From: Anaerohalosphaeraceae bacterium
GTDB lineage: Bacteria > Planctomycetota > Phycisphaerae > Sedimentisphaerales > UBA12454
NCBI GenBank assembly: GCA_021108375.1
Contig: JAIORA010000044.1
Coordinates: 1 to 62,646 of the forward strand
Length of the DNA stretch: 62,646 nt
Direction: 5' to 3'
Both the position numbers and the translations under genes were made by a program. Of this stretch, positions 37,101 to 45,675 are shown piece by piece. The first letter of the stretch is position 1; every line of letters begins with the position of its first letter. The notes below the pieces were generated by a model that searched no databases, was not told the origin of the DNA, and saw only the letters and a program-made list of their open reading frames with translations.

Positions 37101-37549
37101 GAATCCGCTGAGAGTTTTTCAATAAGCAAGGCAACGTCCTGAGGACTCTTGCTGTAATGCTGAAGCTCGGTAATCGTTTTGGCGATTGCTGAAACAGTAC
37201 CAGCCTTTTGGCTTGATGCGCCGAAGAGCTTGAGCTTATCAGAATTTTCGAGCAGGATACGACTGATAATCATCTGCCTGGCTGAGGGGGTGAGAGACTG
37301 GCCGGTAAGATTTTTGCCGCTAAGCAAAAATGCAAGCCTTTGGAAAGACAGAACACTTAGGCGGCTGTACCCGCTTATTCGTCCGTCATTGAGAATCGCC
37401 CGCTCGGCCTGATAGGTCGCCTGCTCCGGCAAAAGGTAGATAAGACTCTCAGTTGCAGCACTACGGTCTTTGGCCAGCTCTGTAATAATATCGCCAGTAC
37501 ACAGAGCTGTTTTTCCGGTGCCGCTTTTGCCAAGTATAAATTGAATCAT
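34136..37549 (-). CDS. addB: Helicase-nuclease subunit AddB, 1137 aa
   Basis: The partner of AddA. MIQFILGKSGTGKTALCTGD gives the P-loop at the N-terminus; a PD-(D/E)xK motif is visible in LIFDYKTSEK near 970; cysteines CPYKHFAG and a C-terminal SPCGYCDYKSLC form the AddB Fe-S cluster. The ATG of MIQF is chosen; a GTG 12 nt upstream is possible. It is 33 nt after the CDF gene and overlaps addA. Confidence 0.9.
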   Translation of the reverse strand: MIQFILGKSGTGKTALCTGDIITELAKDRSAATESLIYLLPEQATYQAERAILNDGRISGYSRLSVLSFQRLAFLLSGKNLTGQSLTPSARQMIISRILLENSDKLKLFGASSQKAGTVSAIAKTITELQHYSKSPQDVALLIEKLSADSSAEVSRLKFADINLIYSEYLKFVEGVYIDHDNQLNIARQAVASADFLKGALLWVDGFSGFTTSELRMLSALFRVSSRCRIALCLAPEKINIDYPDADELDVTSLFAPTERTYAELVSTARADKVVIEKPIILNKVFRFEKAPAIGHIEKNIFSQAVFTKLDSHEFLDITAAAKPRGEIEYVASRICKLMREKNYRWRDIAVVASDIEAYKHYINAVFGDYDIPFFLDTRRNLQQYPAVELITSALKIVSGNFTNADIFSYLKSDLVPISRADVDLLENYCLAFGILQTDWLSSSKWKFAAFGDTDFDQSKINAIRCNACDELLTFRASLESNSKMLAADFARAMLNFVERLKVFDTLRQWIAAAHERSDSEQAQAHQQFIGHFTAIIAEFVGIFGDLSMTLDQWASIISTALSQITLALIPPCLDQVLVGSIERSRHPDLKAVFLIGASQKLFPASVSYDSILSQADRLATESLDFQLSDTACRKLVDRRYLAYIAFTRSSEYLSVTYPLTNEKGSLVQPSDFLADLKSLFADFKENTYYGRSSDDKIYCRKALVETLCGSLGKDASESGSEDYQLLLAQMANDKQLSSLASFVTKCCDYDNTAKLDRGFAEKLLGNTYNASATKLDTFAACPYKHFAGHILKLRPRRLFDLKPLDLGQFYHGCLERLFVSLKQNKQSFSSCSDEEIIELLEKAIELLKQEDSFLKSFVERSIHNRSIVEAASKTLCSAVIEIAAVARAGSFEQAAGELAFGRGSQLLAYSVEISGGRKMLIHGKIDRVDIAAIDGKNYALIFDYKTSEKRFSYSMLSAGLSMQLLVYCLALRGNSVEGFENIYPAGAFYLPIQHIPQLVNLSKPTGEKIVRKPKGFFDGDIYKLLDNNIESGNSQFYSFFVSKKDTQPYGHYETRSVLKPDDFESIFVLAESKIKSIAEQIFSGNISARPYRHSSQSPCGYCDYKSLCRFDWQINQYRDIPSVKKSTLLSEQKQGE

Positions 37550-37582
37550 CTTTACGCACACTTATCATAAAACTGTTGGCTA

Positions 37583-38470
37583 CTACTGCCCGATATCCGG
37601 CTCGATATGGACTGTGATATTCACAGGCCTGACGAACTGGCTATGAATGGCCTTTTCGAGCAAATCAGAAATATGGTGAGCCTGGGTGATTGACAAATCC
37701 GAGGCAACCATAATATGTAAATCCATAAATAATTCTCTGCCTACCGTTCTGGTTCGCAGCTTATGCCAAGTACGAATATCCGGCTGCGAAGCGATTATAT
37801 CAGCAATCTGTTTTTCTGTTGCCTCGCCTGCAGAACGTTCGGTTAACTGTCCAAGACAGTCCCCCAGAATTTTAATCGCAACTATAACTATCATAACACC
37901 AACAACGATAGCGGCAATCTGGTCGGCATATTTGAAACCAAAAAGCGAAGCAATCGCACCTATCGCAACCGCGATTGAACTAACTGCATCGCTGCGATGA
38001 TGCCAAGCGTTAGCATAGAGCATCGTGCTGGAAAGTTTCAAAGCTACTTTTTTTGTTATTTGATAGGAAAATTCCTTAGCGATAACAGAAAAAATCGCTA
38101 TCAAAAAAACCGGGATACCGATATTGGAAACACATTCATCGCCAATACTCCTTAAAGAGCGATAAACCATCAACCCGCCTACCGCAGCAAGAATTGCGGC
38201 AACAAAAACTGCCGAAAAAGTTTCTGCCCAGCCGTGCCCGTAAGGATGATTAATGTCTGGCTCTTTCGCACCAAACTTTGCGCCTATAATAACCGCAAAA
38301 TCGGTAACCATATCAGAAAGCGAGTGCAACCCATCAGCAATCAGAGCCATCGAGCTAAACAGAACGCCGGTAGTAACTTTCAATATCGAAAGCAAGACAT
38401 TTATCGTTAGGCCGATTATAGTCACCCTGCGAATCTGCCCTGCGGCATTGTTATTTTTCTGCGGGTTCAT
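37583..38470 (-). CDS. Cation diffusion facilitator (CDF) transporter, 295 aa
   Basis: Six-pass divalent-metal/proton antiporter. Visible: ALIADGLHSLSDMVTDF (HxxxD in segment II), HPYGHGWAET, WHHRSDAVSSIAV (HxxxD in segment V) and a cytoplasmic C-terminal domain. The start is the ATG of MNPQKNN, 7 nt after the upstream stop; an in-frame TTG five codons earlier would overlap the upstream gene. Metal not predictable (Zn, Fe or Mn). Confidence 0.9.
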   Translation of the reverse strand: MNPQKNNNAAGQIRRVTIIGLTINVLLSILKVTTGVLFSSMALIADGLHSLSDMVTDFAVIIGAKFGAKEPDINHPYGHGWAETFSAVFVAAILAAVGGLMVYRSLRSIGDECVSNIGIPVFLIAIFSVIAKEFSYQITKKVALKLSSTMLYANAWHHRSDAVSSIAVAIGAIASLFGFKYADQIAAIVVGVMIVIVAIKILGDCLGQLTERSAGEATEKQIADIIASQPDIRTWHKLRTRTVGRELFMDLHIMVASDLSITQAHHISDLLEKAIHSQFVRPVNITVHIEPDIGQ

Positions 38471-38477
38471 AAAAAAA

Positions 38478-39860
38478 TTAACCAATTACTTTTTTACATA
38501 TCTCTTTGACTGTATCGATATAGCTTTGCCACTGTGAGCCTTTTTTGAATTCGCTTATCAGTCGCATAACGGGCTCGGTATTGCTTGTACGAAGGTGAAT
38601 CCAGCCGGAATCAAAATCGATTCGGCAGCCATCTATCGTGTTAACCTCCGCATCACTGAATGCCTCTTTAGCTAAATCTATAATTTCCGATGCCTGGGCG
38701 GGGCCGGCAGCAAATTTTTCTTTGCTCATTTCGTAAGGCTCAATGTCAGCGACTAACTGAGCGATTGTTTTACCCGTTTCACAGGCAAGCTGCAGTACTA
38801 TCGCCATCGCGATAAGACTGTCTCTTACGGGGCCGACCCTTAAATCAATCAGCCCGCCATTACCTTCGCCGCCTATTACACAATTATTTTTCACCATCGC
38901 CTCAGCCACATTTGCCTCGCCGACAGCGGTACGCAAAACAGTGCAACCTGCGTCAGATACGATGTCGTCGAGCATTCGGGAGGTTGAAAGATTGGCGGCG
39001 GCTGTTCCTTTGCTATGCGAAAAAATGTATTTCGCAGCCAAAGCGAGTGTGTATTCCTCGCCAATATATTTGCCGTCGCCATCAACGATAGCGAGTCTGT
39101 CCGCATCGGGGTCCTGAGCAAAACCGACATCGGCAGAAGCTGAAAGCACCTCCTGGCAAAGACCGGTAAGATTTTCTGCTGTGGGTTCAGGGGTATGAGC
39201 AAACAGACCGGTAGGTTCAGGATTAATTGCAATAATCTCACAGCCCAGAGCCGTTAGCAAACTAATCGCCGGCCGAGCACCCGCACCGTTTACACTATCG
39301 AGAACAACTTTGAATTTGCATTTCGCAATCGCTTCTGCGTCAACGCAGGCGAGAACCTTTTCCAGATGTACCGCGTCGGGGTTCTGATATGCAGTTATCG
39401 TTCCGCAATCAACAGAGCCAACGGGCGCGAAATTTTTGTCGAAGTAAATTTTCTTTATCTGCTCTGCCTTGGCAGCAGACGGAGCGATGCCATCGGCCAG
39501 CAACAGTTTTATACCGTTAAATTCTATCGGATTGTGCGAAGCGGTTATTACCACTCCGCCGGCACAGCCTAAATGTCGCAAAACTATTCCGACCGTCGGT
39601 GTCGTTACGATACCGAGGTCAATCACATCTACCCCGACGCTGCTCAATCCCGCAGAAATTGCCGAGGCCATCATCTGCCCTGAAGGCCTGCTGTCTCTGC
39701 CCAGAGCGACAGAAATTCTTTGCGAGTCTTGCGAACTTTCGCCAGCAGACTTTAAAAACGAGCCAAACCCGCAGCCGTATTCAGCAGCGATTGAGGCGTT
39801 AAGATTCTCACCGATGATACCGCGCATTCCGCTGATACTGATTATGAGTTCTTCGGTCAT
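38478..39860 (-). CDS. Phosphohexomutase (phosphoglucosamine mutase/phosphomannomutase family), 460 aa
   Basis: Alpha-D-phosphohexomutase. Visible: active-site ITASHNPIEFNGIK (phosphoserine in TASHNP), metal-binding DPDADRLAIVDGDG (DxDxD), sugar-binding GEGNGG and phosphate-binding RTSNTEPVMRLI. Probably GlmM-like, but GlmM, ManB and PGM cannot be separated here. It lies 85 nt after top6B and is close to the CDF gene. Confidence 0.88.
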   Translation of the reverse strand: MTEELIISISGMRGIIGENLNASIAAEYGCGFGSFLKSAGESSQDSQRISVALGRDSRPSGQMMASAISAGLSSVGVDVIDLGIVTTPTVGIVLRHLGCAGGVVITASHNPIEFNGIKLLLADGIAPSAAKAEQIKKIYFDKNFAPVGSVDCGTITAYQNPDAVHLEKVLACVDAEAIAKCKFKVVLDSVNGAGARPAISLLTALGCEIIAINPEPTGLFAHTPEPTAENLTGLCQEVLSASADVGFAQDPDADRLAIVDGDGKYIGEEYTLALAAKYIFSHSKGTAAANLSTSRMLDDIVSDAGCTVLRTAVGEANVAEAMVKNNCVIGGEGNGGLIDLRVGPVRDSLIAMAIVLQLACETGKTIAQLVADIEPYEMSKEKFAAGPAQASEIIDLAKEAFSDAEVNTIDGCRIDFDSGWIHLRTSNTEPVMRLISEFKKGSQWQSYIDTVKEICKKVIG

Positions 39861-39945
39861 TTTTATCCTTTTTATTTCTACAAAGACTCCGCCTCTACGA
39901 GGCTATATAAATATCTTTCCAGATTCTTTTCTGTTATTTCAACCT

Positions 39946-41679
39946 CTACATTTTTCGAGTTTTTTCGAGTACATCTTTGAGCTTGTCAACAACCGTATTC
40001 ACCTGAGAGTCCTTAAGGCTGAGTATTTCCTGAAGAGCCTCGCCGATATAAGGCAGATACGTCTCGATGTAGCCCCTCTTGGCCAACTCCTGTTTTATAC
40101 GCTTTTGCCTTCTGACATGCATACCAAGTTTTCGGCCGCACTCCTGAACAGCGAGCTTAATCTCCTTGATGATTTCAGGATAATGAGCGATGGCCTCTTT
40201 GCTTTCAGATGTAAACGGTACCCATACCGATGCGATATGAACGGTAAGAAGTAGCGGGCCAACAGGCAGTGAGCCTCTCGGCTGCGAAAGATTATAATTG
40301 CGCCAATTTATCTCAGTTACAGCTTTGTGAATTGCACAAGCCCCCTGCTGGTACAACAGAGGCACACGATTTGCCAGCCGTTTGAGCTGCATTGTCGGCT
40401 GGTTTTCTTTTTCGCTATCCCCATTTTTGCCGGGGCTGTCAAATTTGAAACCGTAGGCCAAAACCGCCTCAATAAGAAACGGATTCCCGCGATATACTGC
40501 CGGCCTTCTTGAACAGGCCGAGTAAAACTCCGCGTCAACAACTCTGTGAAGACCCTTTTCCAGCTCATCTTCGCCTATCGGGCCAATACAGTTTACAGGC
40601 GGAGCCATAATTTTGGTTTCGTTTATCGCATTGTAAAGAGCTTCGCCAGCCTTTATCGTTACGCCGGAAAGACGCATCGTCTTGCTGAGCTTTGCCTTTT
40701 TGCAGATTTCAGAGGCAAGCTTTGGACTCACCCGCGAAAAGTCATTGCACAAAAATGATGATAAATTTTTGGCAGCGCTCTCCTTCGCCATCTTGCAGAG
40801 CAGGCCAAGCTCAACGCCGTAAGGGTGCGGCTTGATTTCGACAGGAATAAACGGATGTTTTTTCGTCTGCCGCTGGTAATCGTAAACCGTGCCATCAGGC
40901 GAAGTGTAAATAATCGTCGAATGAGGATTGGCCATCGCCGTCTGCATAATATATTCATCAACCGACTGCTTGCCCTTGAGATATTTCCCCTCAAGAGTGA
41001 TAATGACCTGAGTGCCAGTGGACAGTTCAAATTTGCAATCCTCATCAAGTACTACTTCCGGCTTGTTCTTAGCGGTATCTATCTGCACGTGATAGTGATG
41101 GGCGGGCTTTTTCTTTGACGTTCTCGATATAATCTGAACTGGTTCGCCAGTAGTAATCAGGCCGTACATACCAGCCGCGGATATGCCGATACCCTGCTGG
41201 CCGCGACTCATCTTTAAGCTGTGAAATTTACTGCCGTAAAGCAGTTTGGCGAAAACGTTGGGAATCTGAGCCTTGACAATACCCGGGCCGTTATCCCTTA
41301 CCATCAGAGTAAACTTTTTGTCCGTAAGCTGCTCTATTGTAATGGTAATGTCCGGCAGAATGTGGGCCTCTTCACACGCGTCAAGCGAATTATCAACAGC
41401 TTCTTTGACCGCTGTCAAAAGCGATTTGCGGGGATTGTCAAACCCGAGCAGATGCCGGTTCTTGGCAAAAAATTCGCTGACACTTATATCCCTCTGCTTG
41501 GCAGCCATTGACTCAGCAGTTGCAGCGGCAGATTTTTTAGACGATGACTTTCTATTTTTCTTAGAAACATCCGGAACCCGGCACTGTTCTGTTGCCTTTT
41601 TGATTTTGACAGGGGCATCGGACGGTTCGTCAAAACCCAGAGTCATCTGTTTTTTGTTGCGCGTTTTTTTTACCGCCAT
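39946..41679 (-). CDS. top6B: DNA topoisomerase VI subunit B, 577 aa
   Basis: GHKL ATPase subunit of a type IIB topoisomerase. Visible: EAVDNSLDACEEAHI (N-box), VRDNGPGI, GQQGIGISAAGMYG, then a transducer domain and a C-terminal helical stretch. About 60 extra basic, serine-rich residues at the N-terminus (MAVKKTRNKKQMTLGF) precede the core. The partner subunit A (Spo11-like), which supplies the DNA-cleaving tyrosine, is not adjacent and not in this window. It lies 6 nt after the mntA stop. Confidence 0.9.
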   Translation of the reverse strand: MAVKKTRNKKQMTLGFDEPSDAPVKIKKATEQCRVPDVSKKNRKSSSKKSAAATAESMAAKQRDISVSEFFAKNRHLLGFDNPRKSLLTAVKEAVDNSLDACEEAHILPDITITIEQLTDKKFTLMVRDNGPGIVKAQIPNVFAKLLYGSKFHSLKMSRGQQGIGISAAGMYGLITTGEPVQIISRTSKKKPAHHYHVQIDTAKNKPEVVLDEDCKFELSTGTQVIITLEGKYLKGKQSVDEYIMQTAMANPHSTIIYTSPDGTVYDYQRQTKKHPFIPVEIKPHPYGVELGLLCKMAKESAAKNLSSFLCNDFSRVSPKLASEICKKAKLSKTMRLSGVTIKAGEALYNAINETKIMAPPVNCIGPIGEDELEKGLHRVVDAEFYSACSRRPAVYRGNPFLIEAVLAYGFKFDSPGKNGDSEKENQPTMQLKRLANRVPLLYQQGACAIHKAVTEINWRNYNLSQPRGSLPVGPLLLTVHIASVWVPFTSESKEAIAHYPEIIKEIKLAVQECGRKLGMHVRRQKRIKQELAKRGYIETYLPYIGEALQEILSLKDSQVNTVVDKLKDVLEKTRKM

Positions 41680-41685
41680 AACAAT

Positions 41686-41997
41686 TCAAACCCCATTCGT
41701 TTCATAAAAAACAATTCCAACACGATTGATATGCTCAATGATATCGCAATCTACTATTTGTTCAAAGATAGAAATATCAAAAGTATATGGCAACAGCAAA
41801 TCGTCAATATCGTTACTAATCTTGCTGACAATAGACAAATCAAGAGCATCGCCATATAAAGTCAAGTCAACATCCGAACCTGTTTTATAATTACCCTTGG
41901 CACGCGAACCATAAAGCACAACTTTATTCACCTGGTAGTATTTGACAAAGACGCTTTTGATTTTTTCTATCGTGTCGTCTTTTAGTCCGTACAACAT
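41686..41997 (-). CDS. MntA-like nucleotidyltransferase antitoxin, 103 aa
   Basis: Minimal nucleotidyltransferase: GSRAKGNYKTGSDVDL (GSx10DxD), with further Asp in the following strand. The MntA antitoxin modifies its HEPN partner by adding AMP. The gene is 3 nt downstream of the HepT-like gene. Confidence 0.85.
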   Translation of the reverse strand: MLYGLKDDTIEKIKSVFVKYYQVNKVVLYGSRAKGNYKTGSDVDLTLYGDALDLSIVSKISNDIDDLLLPYTFDISIFEQIVDCDIIEHINRVGIVFYETNGV

Positions 41998-42000
41998 TGC

Positions 42001-42420
42001 TCAATCCTGTTCTTTCAACTGTCCTAATGTTTTTTTGAGCTTCATAAACTCATCGTAATAGCAATTTATTATGTCGTCAACTACCGCTTTTACGCTTTTC
42101 TCATCGTATGTGTGGGATGCCAGTGTTCTGCTTTTTATCATTGCCATCCAGCTATCACCATCGCTAATTAGTCCTCGCTTAAACGCCATTCTAATAGCAT
42201 CACGAGAATCCTGTATTCCCATTTCGCCCTGATTTTCATAAAAATCTTTTATCGTATTCCACGCCAATTCATATGTATATTCAAATCCTTGAATCAGGCC
42301 TTGCCGTTCAAGCTCCGAAAGTTCTCGCTGTTTTGCAAGATTAACCGCATCTTCAAGCTGCTCAAAAGCTTTGCCATAATTCGAAAACCTCTGCAACCAT
42401 TGTATGTCTTTATCTTTCAT
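42001..42420 (-). CDS. HepT-like HEPN protein (HI0074 family), 139 aa
   Basis: All-helical HEPN protein of the HI0074 / nucleotidyltransferase-binding group. The R-x4-H-x-Y motif is R98-x4-H103-x-Y105 (SRTLASHTYDE), the RNase motif with the AMP-accepting tyrosine. It forms a toxin-antitoxin pair with the gene downstream. The pair lies directly upstream of top6B with hardly any spacer, so it may drive or be co-transcribed with it. Confidence 0.85.
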   Translation of the reverse strand: MKDKDIQWLQRFSNYGKAFEQLEDAVNLAKQRELSELERQGLIQGFEYTYELAWNTIKDFYENQGEMGIQDSRDAIRMAFKRGLISDGDSWMAMIKSRTLASHTYDEKSVKAVVDDIINCYYDEFMKLKKTLGQLKEQD

Positions 42421-42499
42421 TTTTTATCGCCCTTATTCTGCGTTTTTTCACAGACATATATTTTAAAATTCCATTTATAATTTATCATACAAAATAAAT

Positions 42500-42720
42500 T
42501 TCTATGGGTTCACACCCATAACATTTCCTATGTCAGGTTACGCCTGCCCGCCTTCAGCGGATACTCTCATCTACGGGTGTAAACCCGTAGAATTACGAAG
42601 GAATATTAAATCAACTCATATTCCAACAGTCCCGCAGGGACGAAAGTTTAATAGCCGTGGGCGTAAGCCCACGGAAAACAGCGACCACAAAACAAAGCCC
42701 TGAAAGGGCGAAAGAAAACC
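42500..42720. repeat. REP hairpin cluster left of the RAYT gene
   Basis: Consecutive hairpins: TGGGTTCACACCCA, CTACGGGTGTAAACCCGTAG, GTCCCGCAGGGAC, CCGTGGGCGTAAGCCCACGG and GCCCTGAAAGGGC. The last three recur in inverted order right of the transposase gene. No gene. Confidence 0.75.
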
Positions 42721-43262
42721 CTAAATATGCTCCACACCAAATTCTATATTATGCTTTTTCAAAAGAATAATCAATTCTTCATTAAAGCTCAATTTTTTAT
42801 GGTGTTCGTGCTGATTATTTATATATCCAATTACTTTGTCCAACCCAGAAAAAGAAACAGTAAAAGCTGAATATCCATCTTGCCATAAAAAAGTTTTTGA
42901 TTCTGGAAAAGTTTCATGTATCCATCGAGATGAATTCGTCTTCAATATCCGCATAAAATCTGAAAGACACCTATCAGGAGCAAGAGATACAGCCAAATGC
43001 ATATGGTCAGTTAGCCCATTTACAGCATATAATTTTGCTTTACTGTTTTTTACAATCCCTGCAATATAATGGCTAAGTCTCTCTATGATTTTTTCATCAA
43101 GAAACGGTATTCTTCCTTTTGTAGAAAAAACAATATGATAATTTAAATTAGTATAAGACATTTTCAACGAAGTTCTTTCGCCCCTTAGGGGCTTTAGTTA
43201 TTTTAAATATCTTATACCGTGGGCTTACGCCCACGGCTATTAAACTTCCGTCCCTATGGGAC
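42629..43262. mobile_element. RAYT-REP unit with inverted ends
   Basis: The left arm 42629-42674 and the right arm 43217-43262 are inverted copies: I count 43 of 46 identical when aligned by eye. A second inverted hairpin pair lies inside: AAAGCCCTGAAAGGGCGAAAG (42695-42715) against about 43175-43193. Between them is one Y1 transposase gene. This is the structure of a REP-associated tyrosine transposase unit (a domesticated IS200-like element). Confidence 0.8.
42721..43167 (-). CDS. REP-associated tyrosine transposase (RAYT, Y1 HUH), 148 aa
   Basis: IS200-type single-tyrosine transposase: HMH at residues 55-57 (the HUH metal site) and the catalytic tyrosine Y115 in IGYINNQHEHHKK, with a following helix. 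No partner tnpB. Related RAYT proteins cut single-stranded DNA at REP hairpins, and the REP arms on both sides support this. Confidence 0.9.
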   Translation of the reverse strand: MKMSYTNLNYHIVFSTKGRIPFLDEKIIERLSHYIAGIVKNSKAKLYAVNGLTDHMHLAVSLAPDRCLSDFMRILKTNSSRWIHETFPESKTFLWQDGYSAFTVSFSGLDKVIGYINNQHEHHKKLSFNEELIILLKKHNIEFGVEHI

Positions 43263-43286
43263 TTTCAGCTAACACACACTATTTTT

Positions 43287-44879
43287 CTAATCTTCAAGTT
43301 TGCAAACGTGAACTTCATTGACAAAGTCAAGAGAGCTTATCTCTTTCATCATATCTTCGTTAGGAACAGCATCGAGACTTACGGCCAGTATAGCTTTGCT
43401 CTCAGCGGCCTTTTGGCCAACACCCATAGTCTGGATATTTACACCGTGCCTGCCGCAAACCGTACCGACTGCACCGATAACGCCAGGCTTGTCATCGTTA
43501 TAGATAATCATAACTGTATCTGAAGGAGTCATCTCGACATCAAAGCCGTCAATTTCGATTACACGCATAATGTTCTCGCCAAATACCGTGCCGGTAATCG
43601 TATGGGTCGCCTCAGCGGTAACAACCTTGGCACTGAAACTCGAGGCAACATCTTTTGACTCGGTGTTTTTTGTCTCATCGACACTTATGCCTCTTACCCT
43701 GGCCATAACGCTGGCGTTCACCATATTTATCGGCTCTTCAAAATGTCTCTGAAGAAGGCCTATCTGGAACGAAGTCGTCGCCATCGCCAAATCAAGCTCA
43801 GCTATTTCGCCGCGATACTGAACCTGAACTTCTTTGATCTGGCCGGTCGAAAGACTGCTCATCAGAACACCCACGCGTTTGGCAAGCTCGGCATAATTTG
43901 TTACTATTGCAGGGGTGCTTCCACCGGAGGCAGGTGCGTTAAGTGAATTGCAGATGGGGCCGCCCTTTATCGCATCAACAACAATCTGAGCCGCCTCAAC
44001 AGCTACTTCGATTTGAGCCTCTTCGGTGCTTGCACCAAGGTGCGGAGTTACGACGCAGTTATCAAGCTCTGAAAAACGATTGTTCTTGGGCGGCTCTTCA
44101 GGGAAAACGTCAATGCCCGCACCGGCAATTACGTTATCTCTGAGTGCATCGTAAAGCGCGTCTTCGTTGATAATTCCGCCGCGAGCGCAGTTAACAATAC
44201 GCATACCGGGCTTCATCATCTTAAGCTGAGCCGCGTTAATCATATTAAGAGTCTTCTCGTTTTTCGGAACGTGCAGCGAAAGGTAATCAGCCTCTTTGTA
44301 TATCTTTTCCAAATCGTCGGTAACTTCAATCCCAAGCTTTGCCGCCTCGGCAGGTGCTGCCAGCGGGTCGAAGCCTATAACTTTCATATTAAAACCGAGA
44401 GCCATCTTAGCCACAGCCAACCCGATTCTGCCAAGACCTATTAGGCCGAGAACCTTGCTGTTAAGCTGGTTGCCCATATACTTTTTTCTGTCCCACGCAC
44501 CAGCCTTTAGACTGTTGCAGGCAGGAACAACATTCCTGCTCATCGCCAGCATCAGAGCTAAAGTATGCTCTGCGGCACTTAACGTGTTGCCGCCGGGAGT
44601 ATTCATTACGATAACGCCCTTGCGGGTACAGGCGGGAATATCGATGTTATCAACGCCAACGCCCGCACGAGCAACCGCTTTAAACTTACCGTGGTTTTCG
44701 AGTACCTTAGCGGTAATTTTCGATGCGCTCCTTAGAATAACGCCATCATATTCACCGATAGCGGAGGCGAGTTCATCTTCGGTCATACCGGTTTTGACAA
44801 CAGCTTCTACACCGTCCATTGAATTAAGAAGGTCAACGCCTTCGGTTGCAAGTTTGTCTGCGACAAGTATCTTAATCAT
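43287..44879 (-). CDS. serA: D-3-phosphoglycerate dehydrogenase, 530 aa
   Basis: First step of serine biosynthesis: 3-phosphoglycerate to 3-phosphohydroxypyruvate with NAD. Visible: Rossmann LGLIGLGRIGLAVAKMA, MKPGMRIVNCARGGIINEDAL (catalytic Arg region), DNCVVTPHLGASTEEAQ (catalytic His), and a long C-terminal ACT domain with MIIYNDDKPGVIGAVGTVCG. The 530-residue length is the long (type-1) SerA form with an extra ASB domain. Confidence 0.95.
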   Translation of the reverse strand: MIKILVADKLATEGVDLLNSMDGVEAVVKTGMTEDELASAIGEYDGVILRSASKITAKVLENHGKFKAVARAGVGVDNIDIPACTRKGVIVMNTPGGNTLSAAEHTLALMLAMSRNVVPACNSLKAGAWDRKKYMGNQLNSKVLGLIGLGRIGLAVAKMALGFNMKVIGFDPLAAPAEAAKLGIEVTDDLEKIYKEADYLSLHVPKNEKTLNMINAAQLKMMKPGMRIVNCARGGIINEDALYDALRDNVIAGAGIDVFPEEPPKNNRFSELDNCVVTPHLGASTEEAQIEVAVEAAQIVVDAIKGGPICNSLNAPASGGSTPAIVTNYAELAKRVGVLMSSLSTGQIKEVQVQYRGEIAELDLAMATTSFQIGLLQRHFEEPINMVNASVMARVRGISVDETKNTESKDVASSFSAKVVTAEATHTITGTVFGENIMRVIEIDGFDVEMTPSDTVMIIYNDDKPGVIGAVGTVCGRHGVNIQTMGVGQKAAESKAILAVSLDAVPNEDMMKEISSLDFVNEVHVCKLED

Positions 44880-44989
44880 TAAATCTGCTCCTTCTTTCTT
44901 TTAAATTCTATCATACATATAACTTTTTTGTTTATTACTACGACATTATGAACCGCCTGTCATTGCGATTGTAAAGGCAATGAAAAATT

Positions 44990-45664
44990 CTACCATACAT
45001 ACGTTTCTTTTCTTTGCTCGTGAGGAATCTTAAACCTCCTGTTATTGCAGTCATATAGATAGCGGGTTATACAATGCGCCGCCGCCGCCGAGAGCTGGTC
45101 AACCGACGATTTAACAGTACCCTTTTCGGATTCGATGCGAACAACTGCCTTGCGACTATCCTCAGATTCCGGCCAAAGCTTTGTCCCCGCCCTGTCGAAC
45201 AATCGAGCACTAACCTGCATAGCACCCGTATAAAAATCCTTCTCCGCAAATGTACTCAAAGCAAAATCGTCAATGTCGATAACGAGCAAATACTCGGCCT
45301 CGATTGCCAGGGCAAATTTCAACGGGTCCTGCGCCTCGGCAACAGGCAGAAGCCTTCGCTTTTTAACTATTTCTGCATAGGTAGTAATTCGCTGCCTTTT
45401 CACCTTGGCTTTTGCGATGAGCGAAGCATTTACCGCCTTTGTCATCGACAGCCTGGTATCGACAGGCGTTCTGAGCCAAGCCGGCTGCCTAACATAAACT
45501 ACTATATCTCCATCTGTATCTGCCAGCATAAACTCGGCAGGCTTGCTGCCTTCGCTTTCACGAGGGGTAGCGATAACTCCAACCGCACAGCCGAGACAGG
45601 CCGCCACCGCAGATAAAACCACAACGGTTAAGAGAAAATTAAATTTTCGATTTTCCATCTTCAA
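44990..45664 (-). CDS. Hypothetical lipoprotein, 224 aa
   Basis: N-terminal hydrophobic segment ending in a lipobox-like ACLGC (residues 22-26), then a soluble domain with a mix of beta strands. Probably anchored by a lipid at the cysteine. No family recognised. It lies 12 nt downstream of the DUF2752 gene, so the two may form a unit. Confidence 0.7.
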   Translation of the reverse strand: MKMENRKFNFLLTVVVLSAVAACLGCAVGVIATPRESEGSKPAEFMLADTDGDIVVYVRQPAWLRTPVDTRLSMTKAVNASLIAKAKVKRQRITTYAEIVKKRRLLPVAEAQDPLKFALAIEAEYLLVIDIDDFALSTFAEKDFYTGAMQVSARLFDRAGTKLWPESEDSRKAVVRIESEKGTVKSSVDQLSAAAAHCITRYLYDCNNRRFKIPHEQRKETYVW

Positions 45665-45675
45665 TTAGTTCCTTA

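Noticed and set aside
39860..39946. Top6A (Spo11-like) gene near top6B
   Set aside because: The 85-bp gap holds no gene, and the flanking genes are a phosphohexomutase and mntA; nothing Spo11-like is in the window.
42500..43262. CRISPR array
   Set aside because: Hairpins are few, inverted and unequal, not regularly spaced direct repeats; no cas genes in the window.
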